From NCBI GenBank assembly GCA_947585965.1, contig CANPXK010000016.1:1-40069 (forward strand): DNA of 40,069 nucleotides, in the 5' to 3' direction. The stretch is from an uncultured Clostridia bacterium. Its GTDB lineage: Bacteria > Bacillota > Clostridia > Oscillospirales > Acutalibacteraceae. Under the pieces are notes generated by a model, which saw only the letters and a list, made by a program, of their open reading frames with translations, ran no database searches and was not told where the DNA came from. A program made the translations under genes and the position numbers. Numbering within the stretch: the first letter of the stretch is position 1; each line of letters begins with the position of its first letter. Positions 32,503 through 40,069 of the stretch are shown here, one piece after another.

Positions 32503-33810
32503 TTGAGTAGATTTGAAGATAAGACTGTTGAAATCAGGCGGTGGGAAATCAAGGCCAATGATGAATTTCGTTTGAATAAAAGGCATACTGAAAAAGAATG
32601 GAATTATCTGCTTAAAGCCGCAGAATGCTGCAGAGAAGTTTCCGATATGTGCCGCGGATATCCCGATTTACAAAAAGTCTGGATGATGAAGTCAGAGTAT
32701 TTTGAAAAAAAGGCAGATCAGTCACGATTGGTGCTGGATGAGGAAAAAAAGACTTCGGCTGAAAAATCTGACACAGGACCGAAAGAGACGAAACGAACGG
32801 AAGAAGAAATCCAGTACACCGAAAGGGCGGAACGGCCGGAAGAGGATACCGGCGGTTTTACCTCAAGAAATGCATCCAAGGAAGTACCGCTTGAGATGAT
32901 AAAGGGATGGCATCAGGAAAAGCCTGATCACGGTCTGGATGAAGTAGTGGGAATGGATGATCTCAAAGAAGAAGTACGAAAGGTAATATTGGATAGTATA
33001 GGTTGGGAAAAGCTTGAGAAGAAATATAAAATGCCAACCTTGAAATCCTATATGTTCTACGGACCTTTCGGTACGGGTAAGACATATTTTGTGGAAGGCC
33101 TGGCGAAGGAACTTATGGACAGGGGATTCAAGTTTCTTAAGCTTGACGGAACGGATCTGCACGGAAAATATGTGGGCAGCGGAGAAAAGGCTTTGAAGGC
33201 GGCTTTTCAGGAAGCTATCGACTGTGCCCCGAGTTTGTTGTTTTTTGATGAATTTGATAACGTCTGTGTTCAAAGAGATAGCAAAACAACAGAAGGACAT
33301 GAAAAAAGGCTTACTAATGAGTTTATTCAGGCATTCAACGATTTGAAATCTTCCAATAAAATGGTTATATTTATGGCTGCTACAAACTACCCTGACAAAA
33401 TAGACGGTGCGATGTTGTCCAGAATTTTGTCGTTTTTCCTTATTCCTTTGCCGTCAGAAGAGATGAGAGAGAAGTACTTTGAAAATAACTTGAGAGCTAT
33501 TGTGTTGGAAGAAGGTGTCAGCTATAGTTATATGGCTGATCTTACGGATAATTACAGTGTACGTGATCTTGATAAGATTGCCATAGCTATGAAAACCGAA
33601 CTGTTTGATACTGCAAAATCACAATTCGGCATAAGAGATGAAAATGGTGTTTTTATTCTTGAGGAATCGGTGAAAAGAGTAGATGAAGCATTGTCAACAG
33701 GTAAGGTCAGACTGACTAAAGAACTTTTTGACAGAATTCTTGAAAAGAATCCGCCTGAGAAAAAGGACGACATTCTTGCATCTTTGAGGGCGTTTGAGGC
33801 AAAACAATAA
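32503..33810 (+). CDS. Vps4/katanin-like AAA ATPase with MIT-like N-terminal helices
   Basis: The protein is 435 residues from TTG at 32503, seven bases after GGAGGTG; the ATG at 32488 overlaps that site. The broken gene at 35155 starts with the related MSDLAERLKKIRNFE, which supports the choice. Residues about 30-80 form a three-helix, MIT-like unit (EWNYLLKAAECCREVSDMC, then KVWMMKSEYFEKKADQ). An acidic linker is followed by the AAA domain: VVGMDDLKEEV, Walker A GPFGTGKT (187-194), pore loop GKYVGSGEK (221-229), Walker B LLFFDEFD (245-252), sensor AATN, then SRILSFFLIPLPSEEM. This last segment lines up with the Arg-finger region and IPLP motif of Vps4, though one Arg is replaced. Such proteins form hexamers that pull on helical tails. 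Confidence 0.85.
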   Translation: MSRFEDKTVEIRRWEIKANDEFRLNKRHTEKEWNYLLKAAECCREVSDMCRGYPDLQKVWMMKSEYFEKKADQSRLVLDEEKKTSAEKSDTGPKETKRTEEEIQYTERAERPEEDTGGFTSRNASKEVPLEMIKGWHQEKPDHGLDEVVGMDDLKEEVRKVILDSIGWEKLEKKYKMPTLKSYMFYGPFGTGKTYFVEGLAKELMDRGFKFLKLDGTDLHGKYVGSGEKALKAAFQEAIDCAPSLLFFDEFDNVCVQRDSKTTEGHEKRLTNEFIQAFNDLKSSNKMVIFMAATNYPDKIDGAMLSRILSFFLIPLPSEEMREKYFENNLRAIVLEEGVSYSYMADLTDNYSVRDLDKIAIAMKTELFDTAKSQFGIRDENGVFILEESVKRVDEALSTGKVRLTKELFDRILEKNPPEKKDDILASLRAFEAKQ

Positions 33811-33849
33811 ATATGCCTATATATCATATCTGAAAAATAATATTGTTTT

Positions 33850-33878
33850 TTGACCGGAAAATAAAACTATTATTATAT
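33850..33878 (+). promoter_or_regulatory. Possible internal promoter before the degenerate AAA gene
   Basis: TTGACC (33850-33855), 17 bases, TTATAT (33873-33878). It lies in the only gap over 100 bases inside the operon. Confidence 0.4.
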
Positions 33879-33898
33879 ACAGGTATCGTATATCAATA

Positions 33899-33926
33899 CC
33901 CCTGTTGTTTCGCAATGCAGCAGGGG
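33899..33926 (+). terminator. Hairpin in the operon gap, possible attenuator
   Basis: CCCCTGTTG (33899-33907) pairs with CAGCAGGGG (33918-33926), with one wobble, around ten bases. AAGTATTTTAAC follows. It may terminate part of the transcription coming from upstream. Confidence 0.5.
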
Positions 33927-33955
33927 AAGTATTTTAACAAAAAAGCGGTGATATT

Positions 33956-35104
33956 TTGGATACAAAAGTGTATAAAGATATACTGAATGAAAATGTGAAG
34001 TTTATTTTAAAAAAATCAGAACTTGAGCGTAAAAAGCTTATGGATAAGGCGAAATTCCTTTTTGGGGACGGATTTCTTTGGAACAGTATCGTGAAAAAAA
34101 TTGTTTCTCAAATATCTATATCCTGTGGCGGAATGGTTTTCGCTGGTCCGGAGGGCTGTGGCAAACATTCTGCGGCTGCGGTGGCTATCAGTGAATTTAT
34201 AAACATAGTAAATAACCCGGATAATGTTGGTTTTTTATACTTAACAGGTAGCGATTTTAATTTTAACGAGCAAATTGTCGATGCAGACACTAAATATCGC
34301 TCGGAGCTTAAAGATGAGGATTATTGCTATGATATTATACATTTACATATTGAAAGTTTGATTAATGGGATATTAGATGAATTCGGAGATGTGTTCAACA
34401 ATAAATTTATTGTTGTAATGTTAGATGATATTCAAAAAAGCGAATACTGTGAATTGATATGTAAATGGGTAGCGTATAATTATAATATTATGCGTTTGGC
34501 TTACTTTGAGGGATCGAAGGAATATCCAAGAATGTTTGTATTTATCTTGACAGATGATCTGTCAAAGATACCGCATTTTTTGCGTGAAGAACTGATTCTG
34601 CATAAGATGGATCTTCCCGATGAAAGCGAGAGAAAGTTGTTTATATCAAATTATTGTAAATTTAAGGTATATTCGTTAGACGAGAAAATCATTGATGTTT
34701 TAATAAATGAATCGGCAAATCTGAATTATATGGAGATAAAGGATCTTGTTGATGCACTTTCAGGTATTAAAACAACCGATGAAAATGTTGTGAAAAAATT
34801 GGTCAAAACCATGCTTTTACGTCCGATGAAGAACGTTGGTGTTCCTGTTGTAAATTCGGGAGCCGGGGATTCTGTCGCATTATTGACAGCAGTGAATGAA
34901 ATGATGGATAAAAAGTTTGCGGAAAATCAGCCGCATCAATTGATTTTGAATAACATTCCGGATGGCATGGACAGTGATATGCAGGGATTTGCCGGAGAAA
35001 GACCTGATCCTGAAAGAATCAAAGAAGATGCAAAAAATCAACCTTGGAATGATATTTTAAAGTATGTAGGGGTGGATTTTGACGAGACAGTAAATCAATC
35101 ATAA
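33956..35104 (+). CDS. Degenerate AAA+ protein
   Basis: The protein is 382 residues if it begins at TTG 33956, with a weak GCGGTGA site. A start at residue 29 is possible but has a poorer site. The P-loop reads GPEGCGKH (64-71), with His in place of the Ser/Thr that binds Mg. Walker B reads VVMLDDIQ (153-160), with Asp for the catalytic Glu. These changes suggest weak or absent hydrolysis; a regulatory or structural AAA subunit is likely. A sensor-like FILTDD follows. The C-terminal lid is helical, and a flexible tail ends PWNDILKYVGVDFDETVNQS, a motif that reappears after the broken gene downstream. Confidence 0.78.
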   Translation: MDTKVYKDILNENVKFILKKSELERKKLMDKAKFLFGDGFLWNSIVKKIVSQISISCGGMVFAGPEGCGKHSAAAVAISEFINIVNNPDNVGFLYLTGSDFNFNEQIVDADTKYRSELKDEDYCYDIIHLHIESLINGILDEFGDVFNNKFIVVMLDDIQKSEYCELICKWVAYNYNIMRLAYFEGSKEYPRMFVFILTDDLSKIPHFLREELILHKMDLPDESERKLFISNYCKFKVYSLDEKIIDVLINESANLNYMEIKDLVDALSGIKTTDENVVKKLVKTMLLRPMKNVGVPVVNSGAGDSVALLTAVNEMMDKKFAENQPHQLILNNIPDGMDSDMQGFAGERPDPERIKEDAKNQPWNDILKYVGVDFDETVNQS

Positions 35105-35154
35105 GCCAAAGTAAAACATACTAAGGTGAACTATATAAGAACCGGAGGAGAAAT

Positions 35155-35689
35155 ATGAGTGATCTCGCAGAAAGGCTGAAGAAAATTAGAAACTTTGAGA
35201 AAAAAGCAGGTAAAACATTTTTCTCACAAAAAACATAGCATACAAGAACTGGAATATCTCAGGAAAGCAGCCGATTGTTATAGGGATATGGTTATTGCTT
35301 ATGCTCAGATGAGTTTGGCATTTTTTAATAGATATAATTTTATTGAAAAAAAGTTTCGTTCTGTCGAATCGGCTTTGGATAGAGAAAATAAACCTGTGAA
35401 AATATCAACTGATGTGTTAGAGGTAGCTTTAGAAATGTGTGGTATTAGTATGAAAGTACATGATTATTTAAAAGTGCTTGAGCCCTTAGAAGTTGATATT
35501 GAATATTACAAAGAGGATCTTATATCAAACATTAAGCAATTAAGACAGTCTGCAAAAACGATGACGTGGGATTCTTTGTTAAAGCAAAGTAATATTAATA
35601 TTTTAGATATTACAAAAAAGATATCTTAAAATGATTGTTTAAAGAATTTAGGATTGAATGTTGACGAGATAGTAAATCAATCATTGTAG
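35155..35689 (+). pseudogene. Broken MIT-like protein gene (frameshift and internal stop)
   Basis: ATG 35155, after ACCGGAGGAG, opens MSDLAERLKKIRNFEKKAG, homologous to the start of the AAA protein at 32503, but stops at 35236-35238. The reading continues in the +1 frame (open from about 35195 to 35629) with LEYLRKAADCYRDMVIAYA, the same MIT-like helices. Two A- or T-rich runs lie in the overlap, so a one-base indel is the likely cause. After the TAA at 35627-35629, the same frame goes on with NDCLKNLGLNVDEIVNQSL and ends at 35687-35689. This tail is homologous to the C-terminus of the preceding AAA protein. The gene thus has two lesions. Programmed recoding or a sequencing error are alternatives. 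The rest (about residues 70-140) is helical and unrecognised. Confidence 0.7.
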
Positions 35690-35821
35690 GTTTACAATAG
35701 ATATGTTACAGTAAGCAAAAAAAGGTAACGAATGGGAAGAATCTGTGTTACAGTTACGATATGTAAAATAAACATAAACCGGAAAGGATCCTGTTTGCTA
35801 TGAATACTATACATAAAAGAT

Positions 35822-36123
35822 GAAGGGATGTTTCGGATAATACTATCAACCAGGAAAAAGAAATTGCCCATCGAAAATCTTTTGTACGCTATAAAGTGGA
35901 ACACGCATTTAATTACATAAAGGTTCGTTTCAAATTTACGAAAGTTCGTTATCGTGGTATCGTTAAAAATCTTAACAAGCTGAATGTAATGTTTGCCTGT
36001 ACAAATCTGATGATGTATGCGTATGTAAAAAAAGCATTCTGTTCAAGCCGTGGGGTAAGTGTACCTTCTTGGGGGGTAAGAACACTCACGAATAGCGTAT
36101 ATATGCTATTTTTATCAGATTAG
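35822..36123 (+). pseudogene. C-terminal fragment of an IS5-type transposase
   Basis: A reading frame opens after the TGA at 35821 and reads NQEKEIAHRKSFVRYKVEHA, FNYIKVRFKFTKVRYRGIVK, then NLNKLNVMFACTNLMMYAY. This is the signature C-terminal end of IS5-family DDE transposases, which carry the catalytic Glu of the form VE(H/R)xF. The N-terminal domain, start codon and terminal repeats are missing, so it is a dead remnant. It is a different element from the one at 37431. The stretch 35690-35821 shows nothing else I can support. Confidence 0.7.
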
Positions 36124-36278
36124 TGAAATAATTTGATGCGATATTGATTTAGACTCGGAGTACTCTGTTTTATTCAGTGTTTCCTTAAATATATAATATA
36201 GACAGATGATATTTATAATTCCAAAATTTTAGAATTATAAGCATAAATTATACAATGTGTAAAAATAGGAGAATAATT

Positions 36279-36560
36279 ATGGATTGGATGGAATGGATAA
36301 TAATAATATATTTGTTTTGTATTAATATCATTTCAATAGTAATTACAATATATGACAAAAAGGCATCAAAAAAACGAGGAAAAAGAATTCCTGAAAAGGA
36401 ACTGATCTTTCTCACAGTCATAGGTGGTGGAATAGGTATGTATATAACAATGCTTGCTTTCCGACACAAAACAAAACATCCGAAGTTTATGGTTGGCATA
36501 CCTGTAATTGTAGCAGTTGAGATTTTGTTACTTTTATTATTGAAATTTTACCTGAAATGA
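36279..36560 (+). CDS. DUF1294 family small membrane protein
   Basis: The protein is 93 residues, with an ATG after AATAGGAGAA; an upstream in-frame ATG at 36255 has no site. Helix 1 (WMEWIIIIYLFCINIISIVI) leads into the family signature YDKKASKKRGKRIPEKELIF. Helix 2 contains GGGIGMYITMLAFRHKTKH and helix 3 is PVIVAVEILLLLLLKFYL. The YDK, RIPE, GGxxG and FRHKT motifs define DUF1294, a widespread small membrane family of unknown biochemical role. It stands alone between two insertion-sequence remnants and appears intact. Confidence 0.88.
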   Translation: MDWMEWIIIIYLFCINIISIVITIYDKKASKKRGKRIPEKELIFLTVIGGGIGMYITMLAFRHKTKHPKFMVGIPVIVAVEILLLLLLKFYLK

Positions 36561-36648
36561 GTTTTCTATATCCGGAAAAGTTAAATTAACGAGTGGAGTA
36601 ATATTATAAAGCTTTGTGTTGAAACAGAGTATATAGCATATCTGCAAT

Positions 36649-37186
36649 ATGGACGAACTGGTCTGTGAGATCTGCGTCGGCAAACTTACCTGTATCGGAG
36701 AAGAATTTGTTAGTAGCAAGCTGAATATCATTTTGGCACAGATGGATGTTGCAGATATCTATAGCAAGGTCTACAAGTATGAACATTGCTCTAACGATGA
36801 ACAGACAAATATCTTCAAGGTTGCTGCTCCAATGTCCGTTATAAAGGTAAGCATGGAAACACCAACTGCGGCAACATTATGTTATGTAGCAGAGATATCA
36901 GCCAGATATGCTTCTCACAAGACAGTCAAAATACTCAAGATTTGTTCCGATATTGGCAGCAATACGCTTGCTGACCGAGTGAACAACAGTTCTATCATTG
37001 GTTTGACAGACTTATAGTGCAGGATGCGTGAAATAACTGCTTTCAAAATCGAATTATTCATTCTGATGAAACATCTTTGCGAGTTCTGTACAGAAACGGC
37101 AAGCCTACCGTTTCTCAATTAAGGATGTGGATATTCTGCAGCAGGCAGGGTTCAAAATATAAGATTTCCTGTACTATCATCATATA
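36649..37186 (+). pseudogene. Remnant of an IS66-family transposase
   Basis: 36649-37017 encodes LVCEICVGKLTCIGEEFV, followed by IILAQMDVADIYSKVYKYEH and PMSVIKVSMETPTAATLCYV. This follows the zinc-binding domain and linker of IS66 TnpC, although the second CxxC is eroded. After a frame change, 37050-37186 reads IIHSDETSLRVLYRNGKPT, then MWIFCSRQG, matching the catalytic HADET...GKxxSxxYMW block. Frameshift, stop codons and missing ends make it non-functional. No IS66 accessory genes are present. Confidence 0.72.
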
Positions 37187-37397
37187 ACAAATCGGGGCAG
37201 GTGGTCGTAAAATTTTTCAGGGTAAACGAATGATGATTTGGTTGGTATAAAAATTTAGAAAAAAGACACTTAAGGAACCATTGCTTGTAAAAATATTTTT
37301 CGAAACTAAATGCAACGAATTTTTGTTGATTTATAATTACCATCCGGTTCGAAATCTATAAATAGATTTAAATTAAATGCAACATGCTGTTGATTAG

Positions 37398-38235
37398 ACT
37401 ATGCTTGTTTGAAAAAGGTAGAAAGTTGTGCTACATTAACAAAATAGACATAGAAGCGAGGTAAATGAAACCTGGAAAAGAAGAGTTGAGCTTATCATAA
37501 CGAGTTGCAATTCAACGAAATCATTTTGTTTTTTGAAAAAAGCATTCAACAAGGTGACGCTCCTTGTAAACCCACCAATCGCAATACCATTGCTCTGAAT
37601 CTGTTGATTTTGGTGGAATAGTATAAACAGTACCTTGTTCAGTAATGTATGAACGAATAGATTTTGCACCGTAAGCTTTATCTTCCAGAACATTGTTCTC
37701 AGGGATGTCAACTTTGCTTAATAAATTAACATCGTGTTTTGAATCATGTTCGTTTCTGCAACTAAGCAGAAATTCTACCGGATTTCCCAGTCCATCTACA
37801 ATAGCATAAATTTTTGTGGTTCTTCCACCTCGGAACATACCTACGGCTTTGTTTTTGGAGTTTTTTCCCCCGTTAGCACTCTGCTTGATGTGGAATCTAT
37901 ACTTAGGTTTTCCATATCAGCGTCTTTTGAAAGTGCCTTAATATTAACTCTGATATTCATTCGTTTTTTTATTTGCGAAATTTTGAATACACAGTTTGCC
38001 AAGGTCCATGCTTTTCCGGGAGTTTTCTCCATTGTGCTCCACTTCGGGCAATCCACATCATTTCGTTCAACATGGTGCAGTTGTCTTTGACCGGTCGTTC
38101 TTTGTCTGTGTGTGGCTAAGGTAAAAGCTTCTCTATTCAATTCCATTGTTCAGTTGTTATTTTATATCTACTCATGCTCATATTTTACTCTATTTCTATT
38201 TTTTGTGCAACTTTTATTTTTTAAACAAGACCTAA
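37398..38235 (-). mobile_element. Decayed IS5-family insertion sequence
   Basis: The element is about 0.84 kb. The ends carry similar inverted sequences: CTTGTTTGAAAAAGG at 37404 on the plus strand, and CTTGTTTAAAAAATA from 38229 on the minus strand, each followed by an AAAGTTG shortly inward. They enclose one transposase pseudogene on the minus strand. The exact ends and target duplication are uncertain. The stretch 37187-37397 shows no feature I can support. Confidence 0.7.
37431..38175 (-). pseudogene. IS5-family (IS427-like) transposase, inactivated
   Basis: Reading from ATG 38175: MSRYKITTEQWN, stop, IEKLLP, stop, then MLNEMMWIARSGAQWRKLPE and KHGPWQTVYSKF, stop. In another frame come DADMENLSIDST, and then again shifted HIKQSANGGKNSKNKAVGMF, RGGRTTKIYAIVDGLGNPVE, RHLVECFFQ. 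The last shifted segment is FRRIATRYDKL up to MSILLM, ending at 37431. These are the conserved blocks of IS5-group transposases in order, including the two Asp motifs and the VE/ECFF block. Some of these IS use one programmed frameshift, but several stops and shifts show this copy is dead. Confidence 0.83.
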
Positions 38236-38312
38236 ATTCAGAAATGATTTTTAAAATTAAAGTGAAATCTGATATTTTGGTATAGTGAATATTTTGGCCG
38301 ATTCAAAATTTG

Positions 38313-38330
38313 AAACATATTTATATGTTT
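38313..38330. repeat. Palindrome in the gap before the LRR/RCC1-like gene
   Basis: AAACATAT and ATATGTTT are perfect 8-base arms around TT. The gap 38236-38558 is very AT-rich; apart from this palindrome I see no gene and no convincing promoter in it. Confidence 0.4.
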
Positions 38331-38558
38331 ATTTATTGATGTGCCATATGACGGATTGTAGGTATTTACTTTGTTGTCGAGAATACAAAGGCGAAGGGAT
38401 TGTTATAATTAATGAGGTATATTCCTAATGAACATTCTTGTAAAAATCATTACTTTTGTTTTTTTTACTAATTAAGTTATAAAAAATTTTATATATAATT
38501 ATAATTTTTGATTATATAAAAAACTATTGTTAATTTTTTATCGGAAAGGTTGATTAGA

Positions 38559-39956
38559 GTGAAAGAAACAATAAAGACAATATGCAGACTGACAGAAGCG
38601 GATAAGAAATGTATCAAGAAAAAATATTTTAGTATCACACCACAGGTATGCGGATGTAAATACTTCGGCATGATACTAAGGAGTGACGGTACGACCGAAA
38701 TAATCAATACTGCCGGAAATGAGATAGATTATGACAAGGATAGCTGGAGCAATATTACAAAGCTGTATTCCGGAGAAGGACACATAGCAGGACTTCGTGC
38801 GGACGGAACTGTCGTTGCAATTGGCGATAACGGCAGAGGTCAGTGTGAAACAAGCGAATGGAATAATATAATTGATATATCCGCCGGTAACGGATATACA
38901 ATAGGGCTTACATCAGATGATAAATATTTTATTGCCGGCGGCTTTGAAAGTATAGACGATGAATCGGACGAAAGTGAATTAGAGATATCGGAAGTGCCGG
39001 AAAATATACAGAAATCTGAAATAAAAGAAAATACAGAGAAGTCAAAAATAAGTGTAACAGACGATACAAAGATAGAATATACGCCTGTTGATGATTTTAA
39101 GTATGAATACAATAATGACAATACAGTAACAATAACAAAATACGTAGGGAATTTTACCGAAGTAAATATTCCTCCCAAAATAGAAGACCGTGTTGTTACG
39201 AATATTGGTAAGGACACATTTAAATGGTGTAATAAAATTATAACTATAACAATCCCTGACAGTGTTACTTCAATAGGCGACAATGCTTTCAGTGGTTGCA
39301 GCAGTCTTACAAGCATAATAATACCGAACAGTGTTACTTCAATAGGAGAATTGGCTTTCGGAGGTTGCAGCAGTCTTACAAACATAACAATCCCTCACAG
39401 TGTTACTTCTATAGGGGATTTGGCTTTCGACAGTTGTAGCAGTCTTACAAGCATAACAATTCCAGACAGTGTTACTTCGATAGGAGGTGCCGCTTTCAGT
39501 GGCTGCACAAGTCTTACAAGCATAATAATCCCTGACAGTGTTACTTCAATAGACGACAGTGCTTTCAGTGGTTGTAGCAGTCTTACAAGCATAACAATAC
39601 CGGACAGTGTTACTTCGATAGGAGGTGCCGCTTTCGATGGCTGCACAAATCTTACAAGCATAACAATCCATGACAGTGTTATCTTAATAGGAGACAGTGC
39701 TTTTTATGGTTGTAGCAGTCTTGAAAGCATAACAATACCGGACAGTGTTACTTCGATAGGAGGTTTCGCTTTCAGTGGCTGCACAAGTCTTACAAATATA
39801 ACAATTCCGGACAGTGTTGCTAAAATGGGAAGTTATGTATTTTCCGGATGTTCGAGTTTAAAAACGATTTATATAGAAGGTAAAAAGTCAATACCTAATT
39901 CTTGGAACATTTATTGGGATGATAATAATTCAGCTAAAATAATCCGGAATGCATGA
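38559..39956 (+). CDS. LRR_5 protein with RCC1-like N-terminal repeats, no signal peptide
   Basis: The protein is 465 residues from GTG 38559, nine bases after GGAAAGG. The TTG at 38550 is too close to that site. Residues about 25-130 hold RCC1/BLIP-II-like repeats: WSNITKLYSGEGHIAGLRAD, GTVVAIGDNGRGQCE, then WNNIIDISAGNGYTIGL. An acidic linker (about 130-170) follows. LRR_5 units of 23 residues (CSSLTSITIPDSVTSIGGAA type) run from about 205 to 440. There is no signal peptide, membrane helix or anchor, unlike the other LRR_5 proteins here, so it is probably cytoplasmic or exported by another route. Its LRR consensus uses CSSL rather than CTGL, a separate branch of the family. Function unknown. 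Confidence 0.85.
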   Translation: MKETIKTICRLTEADKKCIKKKYFSITPQVCGCKYFGMILRSDGTTEIINTAGNEIDYDKDSWSNITKLYSGEGHIAGLRADGTVVAIGDNGRGQCETSEWNNIIDISAGNGYTIGLTSDDKYFIAGGFESIDDESDESELEISEVPENIQKSEIKENTEKSKISVTDDTKIEYTPVDDFKYEYNNDNTVTITKYVGNFTEVNIPPKIEDRVVTNIGKDTFKWCNKIITITIPDSVTSIGDNAFSGCSSLTSIIIPNSVTSIGELAFGGCSSLTNITIPHSVTSIGDLAFDSCSSLTSITIPDSVTSIGGAAFSGCTSLTSIIIPDSVTSIDDSAFSGCSSLTSITIPDSVTSIGGAAFDGCTNLTSITIHDSVILIGDSAFYGCSSLESITIPDSVTSIGGFAFSGCTSLTNITIPDSVAKMGSYVFSGCSSLKTIYIEGKKSIPNSWNIYWDDNNSAKIIRNA

Positions 39957-39993
39957 TAATACGAATTTATAATACAGCATAGTGTTCTTGAAA

Positions 39994-40019
39994 GTATCCC
40001 CTCAATGTATCCCCTCAAT
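39994..40019 (+). repeat. 13-base tandem duplication at the right edge
   Basis: GTATCCCCTCAAT occurs twice in direct succession (39994-40006 and 40007-40019), 37 bases after the stop codon of the last gene. No function is evident. Confidence 0.7.
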
Positions 40020-40069
40020 CCTCCAGCGACTTCAAATAATAATTTGAAAATGGTAAAATAACTCCAAAG

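Noticed and set aside
21087-35689. Assignment of the operon to BREX, DISARM, Dnd/Dpt or a conjugative element
   Set aside because: No methyltransferase, PglZ, phospholipase D, Dnd sulfur-transfer, relaxase or type IV secretion gene is recognisable; the HerA-like ATPase alone is not enough.
35692-35904. 70-codon minus-strand frame
   Set aside because: It lies over the IS5-type transposase remnant in antisense and has no support of its own.

Overview
The window looks like a chromosomal segment of a low-GC, Gram-positive gut Clostridium of the Oscillospiraceae/Ruminococcaceae type (Ruminococcus or [Eubacterium] siraeum-like). This rests on the AT-rich promoters with near-consensus -35/-10 boxes, strong GGAGG ribosome sites, a T-box leader before ilvB, large secreted BspA-type leucine-rich repeat proteins with bacterial Ig-like (Big_2) domains, a CBM26-like module and a sortase-type VPQTGD anchor. 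The species is inference.

Layout. (1) 1-4359: a BspA-like gene running off the left edge on the minus strand, an Arc-type ribbon-helix-helix regulator, the T-box controlled ilvB-ilvN pair for branched-chain amino acid synthesis, and an XRE-type regulator. (2) 4556-20692: a surface-protein island of five large exported proteins, built by shuffling and duplicating BspA-type LRR_5 repeats, Big_2 repeats, a CAP/SCP domain and a CBM26-like domain. The last two are membrane- or wall-anchored. A second XRE regulator is divergent from the last one. Each gene has its own promoter, and most have a hairpin terminator. (3) 21087-35689: a long co-directional operon behind a perfect TTGACA-17-TATAAT promoter. 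It encodes a HerA/FtsK-like ATPase with a Cys/His cluster, an Hsp70-fold ATPase, a 902-residue coiled-coil protein, a zinc-ribbon protein, an unknown 508-codon gene, two paralogous helical proteins, a third helical protein, a Vps4-like AAA ATPase with an MIT-like helical N-terminus, a degenerate AAA protein and a broken second MIT-like gene. I know no named system with this composition, and it is the best candidate here for an undescribed system. (4) 35700-38235: insertion-sequence debris (IS5-type fragment, IS66 remnant, decayed IS5-family element) around an intact DUF1294 gene. (5) 38559-39956: an LRR_5 protein with RCC1-like repeats and no signal peptide.

How the genes may work together. 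The exported proteins share signal peptides, repeats and leaders, and probably form a family of adhesins or polysaccharide-binding surface proteins. Small DNA-binding proteins (Arc-like and XRE) sit beside three of them and may switch them. In the operon, the tight spacing (gaps of a few bases, one ATGA overlap) implies a shared function. A Vps4-like ATPase beside several helical/coiled-coil proteins resembles, in outline only, an AAA motor remodelling helical assemblies; the Hsp70-fold and HerA-like ATPases would be further motors. Whether this serves immunity, cell architecture or DNA handling cannot be decided from sequence alone.
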